Under the pieces are notes generated by a model. It made no database searches and was not told the DNA's origin. It saw nothing but the letters and a program-made list of their open reading frames with translations. Source: Bin95 sp965220855 (lineage in GTDB: Bacteria > Pseudomonadota > Alphaproteobacteria > Bin95). From it: 64,000 bases of DNA. Below, one piece after another: positions 1 to 9,349 of the stretch. Both the position numbers and the translations under genes were made by a program. Position 1 is the stretch's first letter. Each line of letters starts with the position of its first letter. The stretch covers positions 1,550,001 through 1,614,000 of the forward strand of contig CBDCQY010000001.1 of the NCBI GenBank assembly GCA_965220855.1, in the 5' to 3' direction.

Positions 1-629
1 ACCAGCGCGCCGCTCGCCATGGTGAGCGCCAGCAGCGCGAGCAGGCCCCAGGCGCCGGCGGAGACGGCGCGCGGGCGCGGGGCGAGGCGGTCCAGCACCA
101 GCCAGACCAGCAGCGCGAAGATCAGCAGCGCCATCCCCAGATGCACGGTGAGCCGGAGCGCGCTCACATCCGGGCGGTCCACCAGGCCGCTCTTCACCAT
201 CCACCAGCCGATCAGCCCCTGCGCGCCGCCGAGCGCCAGCAGGAGCAGCAGGCGCGGGCGCGCCGGCCGGTCGATCCGGCCCCGCAGCCAGAAGTAGATG
301 AGCGGCAGGATGAAGAAGACGCCGAGCAGCCGCCCCCAGACGCGGTGGATATATTCCCACCAGAAGATCTGCCGGAAGCCGGCCAAATCGATGGCGAAAT
401 TGACCTGGCGATATTCCGGCGTCTCGCGATAGAGCGCGAACAGGCGCTGCCATTCGGCCTCCGAGAGCGGCGGCAGCCAGCCGATCAGCGGGCGCCACTC
501 CACCATGGAGAGGCCGGACTCGGTGAGGCGGGTGACGCCGCCGATGAGCACCATCGCCGCCACGGCGAGCGCCATGAGGGCGAGCCAGAGCGTGACGGCG
601 GGATGCGGGGCCGCTTGCCGGTCGGACAT
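1..629 (-). CDS. ctaA: Heme A synthase, CtaA/COX15 type (N-terminal part, runs off left edge)
   Basis: Heme A synthase is an inner-membrane enzyme that oxidises heme O to heme A for cytochrome aa3 oxidase. Reading the minus strand from an ATG at 629 gives MSDRQAAPHPAVTLW, a first membrane helix, then GGVTRLTESGLSMVEWRP, the typical first-loop signature. EYIHRVWGRLLG follows, with a conserved heme-ligand histidine, and later LRLTVHLGMAL with another. Several more hydrophobic helices are visible. About 209 residues are present and the C-terminal helices lie outside the window. The gene is divergent from the large oxidoreductase starting at 715. The family call is firm; only the 3' end is missing. 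Confidence 0.9.
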   Translation of the reverse strand, partial: MSDRQAAPHPAVTLWLALMALAVAAMVLIGGVTRLTESGLSMVEWRPLIGWLPPLSEAEWQRLFALYRETPEYRQVNFAIDLAGFRQIFWWEYIHRVWGRLLGVFFILPLIYFWLRGRIDRPARPRLLLLLALGGAQGLIGWWMVKSGLVDRPDVSALRLTVHLGMALLIFALLVWLVLDRLAPRPRAVSAGAWGLLALLALTMASGAL

Positions 630-714
630 GAAGCGCCTAGTTAGAGAGGCTTGCCGCCGCCGGCAATGTCGGGCGGCGTTCCGCCGCGCGAAACGATCCC
701 CCGCCTTGTCCGAG

Positions 715-3700
715 ATGTCCGACCTCGCCCTCGCCCACGGCCTCGCCTTCGAGGACCTTTATCGCCGCAGCGGCCTCGCGCGCCTCGATGCGCTCTTTCT
801 TGCCGGCCTCGATGCGCCGCTCCGCGAGCGGCTGGAGGCGGCGCGCGCGCTCCGCGCCTCGGGCGAAGGGCGGGAAGCTAAAGCGGACTCCGACCTCATC
901 CTGGCGCTCGCGCCGAAGCTGGAGGCCTTCCTGGCGGCGCTGTTCGGCGTCGAGGCGGAGGTCCGGGCGCTCGCAGGGCGGCACACGGCGCTCGCGCCCG
1001 TCTATCGCTGCAAGCGGCTCTTCGTGCAGCGCCGCGCCGCGCGCGCAGTGCGCCCGGCGGAAGCCGCCACGCTGGACGGCGCGGCGGTGGAGGCCGCGCT
1101 CGGCGCCCATATGCCGCTGCCGGTCGCGGAGGAGGTCTTCGCCGAGCGCGTGATGGGCTGGCTCGCCGACGAGGCCGCCTCGGCCGAGGCGCTGGAGGCG
1201 GCGGCGCGCTATGCGGCCTGGGCGCTCCACCACCCGGAAGGCCGACAGCGCCATGCGGCCGGCGTGCTGTTCAAGCAGCCGGCGCGCCTCGACCCGCTGC
1301 GGCTGATCGACACCCGGACGGCGAGCGGGCAGGGCGTGGACGCCGTCGAACTGCCGCAAGCCCGGCTCCGCCGGCGCGAGGGCTTCGGCCTCACCGACGA
1401 CGGCATGGACCTCAAGGCGGCGCTCGACCAGGCGCATTACTGCATCTTCTGCCACAATCAGGGCAAGGACAGCTGCGCGCGCGGCCTTGGCGAGCGCAAG
1501 ACCGGCGCTTTCGCGCGCACCGTCTTCGGGGTCGAGCTCGCCGGCTGCCCGCTGGAAGAGAAAATCTCCGAGATGCAACTGCTGAAGTCCGAGGGCTGGG
1601 CCTTGGGCGCGCTCGCCACGGTGTGCATCGACAACCCGCTCTGCGCCGCCACCGGCCACCGCATCTGCAACGACTGCATGAAGTCCTGCATCTATCAGAA
1701 GCAGGACCCGGTCGATATTCCGCAGGTCGAGACGCGGGTGCTCAAGGATGTGCTGGCGCTGCCCTGGGGCTTCGAAATCTACAGCCTACTGACGCGCTGG
1801 AATCCGCTGGACTTCGACCGCCCGCTGCCCCGGCCCGACAGCGGGCGCCAGGTGCTGGTGGTCGGCCTCGGGCCGGCGGGCTTCAGCCTCGCCCATCACC
1901 TGATGAATGACGGCCACCGGGTGGTGGCGGTCGATGGGCTGAAGATCGAGCCGCTGCCGGCGGCGCTCTCCGGCGTGGACGAGGCCGGGGGCCGCCACCC
2001 CTTCCGCCCGGTGCGCGACATGGCGGAGATCCGCGAGGACCTGGCCGACCGGGTGATGGCCGGCTTCGGCGGGGTGGCGGAATACGGCATCACGGTGCGC
2101 TGGGACAAGAACTTCCTGAAGCTGGTGCGCCTGCTGCTGGAGCGGCGCGAGGCCTTCGCCATGGTGGGCGGGGTGCGCTTCGGCGGAACCCTCACGCTGG
2201 AAGACGCCTTCGCCTGGGGCTTCGACCATGTGGCGCTGGCTGCGGGCGCCGGCCGGCCGACTCATGTGCCGATGCCGAATGCGCTCGCGCCGGGCGTGCG
2301 CATGGCGTCGGACTTCCTGATGGCGCTGCAGCTGACCGGCGCGGCGCGCACCGACAGCATCGCCAACCTCCAGGTGCGCCTGCCGGCGGTGGTGGTCGGC
2401 GGGGGCCTCACCGCCATCGACACCGCCACCGAATCGCTCGCCTACTATCCCGTCCAGGTGGAGAAGTTCCTCGCCCGCCACGAGGCGCTCGGCGGCCGGG
2501 TCGCCTGGTCGGAGGCGGAAGCCGAGGTGGCGGAGGAGTTCCTCGCCCACGCGCGCGCGCTCCGCGCGGAGCGGGCGCGGGCCGAGGCCGCCGGCGAGGC
2601 GCCGCGCATTCGCGAAATGCTGCGCTCCTGGGGCGGGGTCACCATCGCCTATCGCCGCCGGCTGATCGACGCGCCCTGCTACACGCTGAACCATGAGGAG
2701 GTCGAGAAGGCGCTGGAGGAGGGCATCCGCTTCGCCGAATGCCTCTCGCCGCTCGCGGTCGAGGTCGATGACGCCGGGCGCGCCCGGGCGCTCAGGCTGG
2801 AGCGCGTCGAGATCGACGAGCGCGGCCGTCGCCGGGCGACCGGGGACGGCGAGACGGTGCAATTGCCGGCGCGCAGCGTGCTGGTGGCGGCCGGCACGCA
2901 GCCCAACACCGTGCTGGCGCGCGAGAGCGAGGGCGTGGCGCTCGACGGGCGCTATTTCCAGGCCGTCGATGCCGAGGGCCGCCCGACCGCGCCCGAAGCC
3001 ACCGCCAAGCCCGAAGCGCCGGCCGTGATGATGCAGCGCCGCGCCGACGGGCGCGCGGTCAGCTTCTTCGGCGACCTGCACCCCTCCTTCGCCGGCAATG
3101 TGGTGAAGGCGATGGGCGGCGTGAAGCAGGCCTATCCGCTGGTGAGCCGCCTGCTGGCGGAGCGCGGGCCGGCGACCGGCGACGATCTGGCCGCGCGCGC
3201 CGATCGCGAGCTGCGCGCCCGCGTGCACAGCGTGGAGCGGCTCACGCCCGAGATCGTCGAGGTGGTGGTGGAGGCCCCGGCGGCGGCGCGCGCCTTCCGG
3301 CCGGGCCAGTTCTACCGCCTGCAGAATTTCGAGAGCCGCGCGCTCCGCCGGCGCGGCACGGTGCTCGCCATGGAGGGGCTGGCGATGACCGGCGCCTGGC
3401 GGGACGCCGAGCGCGGCCTGCTCTCGACCATCATCCTGGAGATGGGCGGCTCCTCGCAGCTCGCCGCCAGGCTGGAGCCGGGCGAGCCGGTGGTGCTGAT
3501 GGGGCCGACCGGCTCGCCGACCGAGATTCCCGGCGGCGAGACCGTGCTGCTCGCCGGCGGCGGCCTCGGCAATGCGGTGCTGTTCTCCATCGGGCGGGCG
3601 CTCAGCCGGGCCGGCAGCCGGGTGCTCTATTTCGCCGGCTACAAGAAGCCGGGCGACCGCTACAAGACGGCCGAGATCGAGGCGGCGGCGGATGCGGTGG

Positions 3701-4167
3701 TCTGGTGCTCGGACACGCCGCCGGGCTTCCGGCCCGGCCGGGCGCAGGACCTCGCCTGGGTCGGCAATATCGTGGAGGCGATGGCCGCCTACGGCGACGG
3801 CCGCATGGGGCCGCAGCCCGTGCCCCTCGGCGAGGTCGATCGCATCCTCGCCATCGGCTCCGACGGCATGATGGCGGCGGTCAAGGCGGCCCGGCGCGGC
3901 GTGCTCCGCCAGTGGCTGAAGCCCGACCATCTGGCGTTCGGGTCGATCAACTCGCCGATGCAGTGCATGATGAAGGAGATCTGCGCGCAGTGCCTGCAGC
4001 TGCACCGCGACCCTGAGACCGGCGAGGAGCGCGTGGTCTATTCCTGCTTCAACCAGGATCAGCCGCTCGACCTGGTGGATTTCCCCACGCTCCGGGGGCG
4101 CCTTTCGCAGAACGCCGTGCAAGAGAAGCTCACCGCCGCCTGGATCGCCCATTGCCTGGAGGCGTGA
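715..4167 (+). CDS. Fused FAD/NAD(P)-dependent Fe-S oxidoreductase (GltD-like plus PyrK-like modules)
   Basis: A 1,150-residue electron-transfer flavoprotein. About 240 residues of unrecognised N-terminus precede a cysteine-rich stretch (about residues 243-325: CIFCHNQGKDSC, GCPLEEK, ICNDCMKSC) that resembles a dicluster ferredoxin-type domain. A dinucleotide-binding motif VLVVGLGPAG (about 380) and a second, AVVVGGGLTAIDTA (about 558), match GltD-type amidotransferase small subunits. The C-terminal third looks like a ferredoxin-reductase/PyrK module: FRPGQFYRLQ (about 861), LLAGGGLGNAVLF (about 945) and a final Cys cluster QCMMKEICAQC (about 1084). The start at 715 (MSDLALAHG) is preferred because the open frame upstream runs into the divergent ctaA gene. 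The substrate cannot be told from sequence; it could be a glutamate-synthase-like or ferredoxin:NAD(P) reductase. Confidence 0.8.
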   Translation: MSDLALAHGLAFEDLYRRSGLARLDALFLAGLDAPLRERLEAARALRASGEGREAKADSDLILALAPKLEAFLAALFGVEAEVRALAGRHTALAPVYRCKRLFVQRRAARAVRPAEAATLDGAAVEAALGAHMPLPVAEEVFAERVMGWLADEAASAEALEAAARYAAWALHHPEGRQRHAAGVLFKQPARLDPLRLIDTRTASGQGVDAVELPQARLRRREGFGLTDDGMDLKAALDQAHYCIFCHNQGKDSCARGLGERKTGAFARTVFGVELAGCPLEEKISEMQLLKSEGWALGALATVCIDNPLCAATGHRICNDCMKSCIYQKQDPVDIPQVETRVLKDVLALPWGFEIYSLLTRWNPLDFDRPLPRPDSGRQVLVVGLGPAGFSLAHHLMNDGHRVVAVDGLKIEPLPAALSGVDEAGGRHPFRPVRDMAEIREDLADRVMAGFGGVAEYGITVRWDKNFLKLVRLLLERREAFAMVGGVRFGGTLTLEDAFAWGFDHVALAAGAGRPTHVPMPNALAPGVRMASDFLMALQLTGAARTDSIANLQVRLPAVVVGGGLTAIDTATESLAYYPVQVEKFLARHEALGGRVAWSEAEAEVAEEFLAHARALRAERARAEAAGEAPRIREMLRSWGGVTIAYRRRLIDAPCYTLNHEEVEKALEEGIRFAECLSPLAVEVDDAGRARALRLERVEIDERGRRRATGDGETVQLPARSVLVAAGTQPNTVLARESEGVALDGRYFQAVDAEGRPTAPEATAKPEAPAVMMQRRADGRAVSFFGDLHPSFAGNVVKAMGGVKQAYPLVSRLLAERGPATGDDLAARADRELRARVHSVERLTPEIVEVVVEAPAAARAFRPGQFYRLQNFESRALRRRGTVLAMEGLAMTGAWRDAERGLLSTIILEMGGSSQLAARLEPGEPVVLMGPTGSPTEIPGGETVLLAGGGLGNAVLFSIGRALSRAGSRVLYFAGYKKPGDRYKTAEIEAAADAVVWCSDTPPGFRPGRAQDLAWVGNIVEAMAAYGDGRMGPQPVPLGEVDRILAIGSDGMMAAVKAARRGVLRQWLKPDHLAFGSINSPMQCMMKEICAQCLQLHRDPETGEERVVYSCFNQDQPLDLVDFPTLRGRLSQNAVQEKLTAAWIAHCLEA

Positions 4168-4284
4168 CGCCGGCCCCTGCGACATCCCGTCTCCCGGAAC
4201 CGGCGCTGCGCGCGGGCGAGTGCGCGCAACCCGTTGTCTTCATTATGGAAATTCGGCTGCCGGGGCCGCCCGACGCCGCTTCTG

Positions 4285-4311
4285 TTAGCACTCCCCGTTC
4301 GAGAGTGCCAA
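4285..4311 (+). promoter_or_regulatory. CIRCE operator (HrcA binding site) of groESL
   Basis: TTAGCACTC at 4285-4293 and GAGTGCCAA at 4303-4311 form an inverted repeat with exactly nine bases between the arms. This matches the CIRCE consensus (TTAGCACTC-N9-GAGTGCTAA) with a single mismatch in the right arm. It lies 91 bp before the groES start, so HrcA repression of groESL is expected. hrcA itself is not in the window. Confidence 0.93.
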
Positions 4312-4402
4312 ATTCCGCTTGAAACCGTGCGCAAGCCCGCCTATCTGCTGGCCAACCCCCGCGACGGGGCCGTTCCACATGAACGCAGAAGGGAAGCGAG
4401 GC

Positions 4403-4705
4403 ATGAAGTTCAGGCCGCTCCACGACCGGGTGCTGGTGCGCCGGGTCGAGCAGGAAGAGAAGACCGCCGGCGGCATCATCATCCCGGATACCGCCCAGGA
4501 GAAGCCGATGGAGGGCGAGATCATCGCCGCCGGTCCGGGCGCCAAGAACGAGAAGGGCGAGCTTGCCCCGCTCGACGTGCAGGCGGGCGACCGGGTGCTG
4601 TTCGGCAAGTGGTCGGGCACCGAGGTCAAGATCGACGGCGAGGAGCTGCTGATCATGAAGGAGTCCGACATCATGGGCGTCATCGAAGTCCAGGCGGCCG
4701 CCTGA
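4403..4705 (+). CDS. groES: Co-chaperonin GroES (Hsp10)
   Basis: GroES is the heptameric lid of the GroEL folding chamber in the cytoplasm. The 100-residue product starts MKFRPLHDRVLVRRVEQEEK and contains the mobile-loop region TAGGIIIPDTAQEKPMEG, the glycine-rich LFGKWSGTEVKIDGEEL and the ending DIMGVIEVQAAA, all typical. The ATG at 4403 is preferred over an upstream in-frame ATG at 4319 because the family begins exactly with MKFRPLHDR, and GAAGCGAGG just upstream can serve as ribosome binding site. groEL follows after 49 bp; the pair is one heat-shock operon behind the CIRCE element. Confidence 0.97.
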   Translation: MKFRPLHDRVLVRRVEQEEKTAGGIIIPDTAQEKPMEGEIIAAGPGAKNEKGELAPLDVQAGDRVLFGKWSGTEVKIDGEELLIMKESDIMGVIEVQAAA

Positions 4706-4754
4706 ACCGGCGACCCTGCCCCGACCCGCTATTCAGACGAGGAGAAGAGCCACC

Positions 4755-6404
<1,650 letters not shown>

Positions 6405-6434
6405 TCCTGGCCGACATCGACGGCAATACGGAAC

Positions 6435-6464
6435 GGGGCGCCCCAAGGGGCGCCCCTTTTTCTT
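6435..6464 (+). terminator. Rho-independent terminator of groESL
   Basis: GGGGCGCCCC at 6435-6444 and 6447-6456 are self-complementary copies separated by AA, giving a perfect 10-bp GC stem. The run TTTTTCTTT follows immediately. Position and form fit an intrinsic terminator ending groEL transcription before the oppositely oriented tRNA gene. Confidence 0.9.
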
Positions 6465-6475
6465 TGGCGCGGGAC

Positions 6476-6552
6476 TGGTCGGGGCGGCGAGATTCGAACT
6501 CGCGACCTTCTGCTCCCAAAGCAGACGCGCTGCCAGGCTGCGCTACGCCCCG
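6476..6552 (-). tRNA. tRNA-Pro (anticodon UGG)
   Basis: The reverse complement of 6476-6552 folds as a 77-nt tRNA. The acceptor CGGGGCG pairs with CGCCCCG and is followed by A and an encoded CCA. The anticodon stem TCTGC/GCAGA encloses the loop TTTGGGA, so the anticodon is TGG (proline). The T arm carries GTTCGAATC. The gene faces groEL and sits just beyond its terminator. Confidence 0.95.
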
Positions 6553-6648
6553 CTGGCGATCGCTTGCCCTTTTACGCCCGGCCGCCCTTGTCGATCAAGC
6601 CGCGCCCGGCCTATCCTCGCCCGTTCCTGACCGGGCGGGAGAGAAGGC

Positions 6649-7707
6649 GTGGCGGAGCGGAAGAAGGCGGCGGTCGTCGGCGCGCTGGGCATGATCGGGC
6701 GCCATGTGCTGCAGCATCTCGAAGGGCTGGAGGACTGGGAGATCGTCGGGCTTTCCCGGCGCTCGCCCGATTTCGAGACCCGCGCGCGCTTCATCTCGGT
6801 CGATCTGGAGGACGCCGGCCAGGCGGAAGAGAGGCTCGGGGAGCTCACCGACGTCACGCACATCTTCTATTCCGCGCTCAACGGCGGCGTCGAGGCCGAG
6901 AATGTCGAGGGCAATCTGGCGCTCACCCGCAACTCCATCGGCCTGCTGGCGCGCCTCTCCGCCGACACGCTACGGCGCGTGGTGCTGACCCAGGGCGGCA
7001 AATATTACGGCTGCCATCTGGGCGTGCACCGCACGCCTTCGAAGGAAACCGACCCCCGCCATCTGCCGCCCAACTTCTATTACGACCAGCAGGACCTGGT
7101 GGTCGAGACGCAGCGCGGCCGGGACTGGAGCTATGTGCTGGTGCGCCCCGAGGCGGTGGTCGGCCATGTCACCGGCATTCCGCTCAACACCTGCGGCGTG
7201 CTGGGCGCCTATGCGGCGGTCTGCCGGCATCTGGATGTGCCGTTCCACTTCCCCGGTCCGCAGGCGGCCTTCGAGGCCTACAACAAGTTCACCGACGCCC
7301 GCCTGCTGGCGCGCTTCGAGGCCTGGTGCGCCACCGCCCCGCAGGCCGCCAACCAGGCCTTCAACATCACCAACGAGTCCGGCTTTCGCTGGTGCAATCT
7401 CTGGCCGGTGCTGACCGACTATTTCGGCGTGCGCCCCGGCATGGTGATGCCCTTCCCGCTGGCCCGCTTCATGGCCGACAAGGCGCCCGTCTGGGAGGAG
7501 ATCCGGCGCGCGCACGGCCTGCAGCCGGTGCCCTTCGCCGCGATGGGCGACTGGTCCTTCGCCGACTGGAATTTCGGCCGCGCCTGGGACACCATCCTGG
7601 AAGACACCAAGCGCATCCGCCTGGGCTTCACCGAGGTCATGGACAGCGACGAGAGCTTCCTCTCCACCTTCGACATGATGCGCCGCGACGGGATCATCCC
7701 GTCGTGA
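6649..7707 (+). CDS. SDR-family oxidoreductase, progesterone-5-beta-reductase/iridoid-synthase-like (PRISE)
   Basis: A 352-residue NAD(P)H-dependent Rossmann enzyme. The N-terminal AVVGALGMIGRHVLQHL is a GxxGxxG cofactor site. LTQGGKYYGCHLGV and NFYYDQQDLVVE match the atypical catalytic motifs of the PRISE/SDR75U family, where the Tyr lies in NFYY instead of YxxxK. VRPEAVVGH and FNITNESGFRW are also usual for this family. Known members reduce activated C=C bonds of enones; the substrate here is unknown. The start is GTG at 6649, preceded by GGGAGAGAAGG. It appears monocistronic, between tRNA-Pro and IS debris. Confidence 0.8.
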   Translation: MAERKKAAVVGALGMIGRHVLQHLEGLEDWEIVGLSRRSPDFETRARFISVDLEDAGQAEERLGELTDVTHIFYSALNGGVEAENVEGNLALTRNSIGLLARLSADTLRRVVLTQGGKYYGCHLGVHRTPSKETDPRHLPPNFYYDQQDLVVETQRGRDWSYVLVRPEAVVGHVTGIPLNTCGVLGAYAAVCRHLDVPFHFPGPQAAFEAYNKFTDARLLARFEAWCATAPQAANQAFNITNESGFRWCNLWPVLTDYFGVRPGMVMPFPLARFMADKAPVWEEIRRAHGLQPVPFAAMGDWSFADWNFGRAWDTILEDTKRIRLGFTEVMDSDESFLSTFDMMRRDGIIPS

Positions 7708-7730
7708 GCCGGGCCTAGTAAGGATTCCGA

Positions 7731-8097
7731 TCATGTTCGGATGCATCCTGCGGCGTTGAAGTAGTTTTTGCATTCTTGCGGCGAGGAGGTCCGGGAGATG
7801 CGGCCGATGGTTTGCCAGAGGCCGTCAAGGGTTCTCTCGGTGACTTTTCGGAGCCTTGCTTGGAGCTTCGCGAAGGCCAGTTCGATGGGATTGAAGCCTG
7901 GGCTGTAGGGCGGCAGGAAGAGGAGTTGCGCGCCGGCATCCTCGATCAGCTTTCGGGCCTTGGGTCCCTTGTGGCTGGAGAGATTGTCCATGATGGCGAT
8001 ATCGCCGGGCCGCAGCCGCCCGGTGGCTCAAGCCCTCAGATACCGCCGACAGAACCCGAATGCGAAGATCGAGGTAAAGGGCTTTCGACATCACCAC
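7731..8097 (-). pseudogene. IS630-family transposase, internally deleted and frameshifted
   Basis: Two ends of one IS630-type transposase remain. The 8097 end encodes MSKALYLDLRIRVLSAVSEG and LSHRAAA, the N-terminal helix-turn-helix. The rest encodes, in another frame, LRPGDIAIMDNLSSHKG, LLFLPPYSPGFNPIE and a C-terminal tail, which is the end of the DDE catalytic domain. The junction lies near 8020 at a GC-rich CTGCGGCCC stretch. Roughly the middle 200 residues, including the first catalytic Asp, are missing. Imperfectly similar ends (GATC...CGnATGnATC, near 7727 and 8160-8180) may be degraded terminal inverted repeats. Inactive. Confidence 0.8.
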
Positions 8098-8177
8098 CGG
8101 CCTCCTGCCTCCCGGCCGGAAGCTTGAATTACGAATCTCAGCCCCTTTGAATCCCCCTCTGATTCATTCGGTTCAGA

Positions 8178-8606
8178 TCACGCTCTAAGACAGGCCTTGG
8201 CCGGCGTCCCCCCGGTCAGCGCCAAGTGCGGTCTCGCGCTGTTGTAGAAGTCGATCCACTCGTCGATCACGCGCCGGGCCGCAAAGCCATCGGCGATCTC
8301 ATGCAGGCAGATCGCCTCGTATTTGAGCGAGCGCCACAGCCGCTCGATGACTGAGGTCGCGAACGCCACCGGTTCGAGTAAGTGGCCGAAGGGTGTCCAT
8401 GCACCGGCTCCGCCCGTCCATCGAGATACGGATCCCGGCCGCCTGCAGGTGGCCCGTGAAGACTATGCTGGCGCCTGGTCGGTGTTGAAGATCTCCGGCG
8501 CGCCATGCCGGGCCAGGCCCTCCTGCAGCGCGTCCGCACAGAACCCTGCGTCCAACATGTTCGACAGGCGCCAAGCCAGGACACAGTGGCGCGCCATCAG
8601 GGGCCT
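8178..8606 (-). pseudogene. IS3-family transposase C-terminal remnant, multiple frameshifts
   Basis: Three consecutive frames together spell the C-terminal half of an IS3-type integrase core: RHCVLAWRLSNMLDAGFC and IFNTDQ (about 8606-8475), FTGHLQAAGIRISMDGRSR (about 8480-8400), then IERLWRSLKYEAICLHE and IDEWIDFYNSARPHLAL (8369-8178). NTDQ contains the second catalytic Asp and the ERLWRSLKYE segment the Glu. About 50 bp of extra sequence separates the CMD motif from IERLW. The N-terminal half and the helper orfA are gone. It abuts the IS630 remnant on one side and the 3' end of the SDR gene at 8597 on the other. Confidence 0.8.
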
Positions 8607-9346
8607 CCGGTTACCGGCAGGGTCTGGCCGGTGATCCAGCCTGCGCGGTCGGAGGCCAGGAAGAGGACTGCGTCGGCAATGTCTTCGGGCTGTCCCAGCC
8701 TGCGCATGGCGATGCCTTCGACGATCGCCGCCTGCTCCTCCGCGCTGCGGGCCTCCCATTGCCGGACATAGTCGGGCGAGGTGTGCGGCATCAGGCCGGG
8801 CGCGACCGCATTGACCGTAATGCCGAAGGGGCCGAGCTCGGAAGCGAGCTGGCGCGCGAGCCCGATCTGCGCCGTTTTCGCCACCCCATAGGCGTGAATG
8901 CCGGTGCGCGAGACGCGCAGGGCCGCCCCGGAGGAGATCAGCAGGATGCGCCCCCGGCGCCTGGCCTTCATGCCCGGCGCCACCGCGCGGGCGACATGGA
9001 AGGCGCCATCGACATTCGCCGCCTGGATGGCGCGCCAGTCGTCGTCGCGCACCTCCTCCAGCGGCCCGGCCAGCCGGCCGCGCACGCCGCCGGCGGCGTG
9101 GACGGCGATATCGACCGGGCCGATGCGGGCGACGAGCGCATCGACCGCCTCGGAGCGGGTCACGTCGAGGCCGTGCGCCTCGACCGGGCGGGGGGCGGTC
9201 TCTGCGGTCTCGCGGACCGGCGCCTCCTCGATGTCCGCCGCATGGACCTCCGCCCGCTCGGCGGCGAAGGCGTGGACGATGGCGCGTCCGATGCCGCGCG
9301 CCGCCCCGGTCACCAGCACCCGCCGGCCGGAAAAGGCGATCTCCAC
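8597..9346 (-). CDS. Short-chain dehydrogenase/reductase in the hyu operon
   Basis: A 249-residue classical SDR. It has TGAARGIGRAI (NAD(P)-binding), HAAGGVRGRL (NNAG-like position), ISSGAALRVSRTGIHAYGVAK with the Ser...YxxxK catalytic residues, and the C-terminal DRAGWITGQTLPVTGG. The start is GTG at 9346, three bases after the hyuB stop, so it is probably the third gene of the hyuA-hyuB operon. The stop falls directly after GGP; relatives often continue a few residues (GGxLM), and CTGATGGCG follows in another frame. A one-base loss, or the IS3 insertion right behind, may have trimmed the last residues. Substrate unknown. Confidence 0.85.
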   Translation of the reverse strand: MEIAFSGRRVLVTGAARGIGRAIVHAFAAERAEVHAADIEEAPVRETAETAPRPVEAHGLDVTRSEAVDALVARIGPVDIAVHAAGGVRGRLAGPLEEVRDDDWRAIQAANVDGAFHVARAVAPGMKARRRGRILLISSGAALRVSRTGIHAYGVAKTAQIGLARQLASELGPFGITVNAVAPGLMPHTSPDYVRQWEARSAEEQAAIVEGIAMRRLGQPEDIADAVLFLASDRAGWITGQTLPVTGGP

Positions 9347-9349
9347 CGC

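Noticed and set aside
6476..6552. tRNA-Pro as the attachment site of a nearby element
   Set aside because: No partial copy of the tRNA 3' end was noticed near the integrase or elsewhere in the window.
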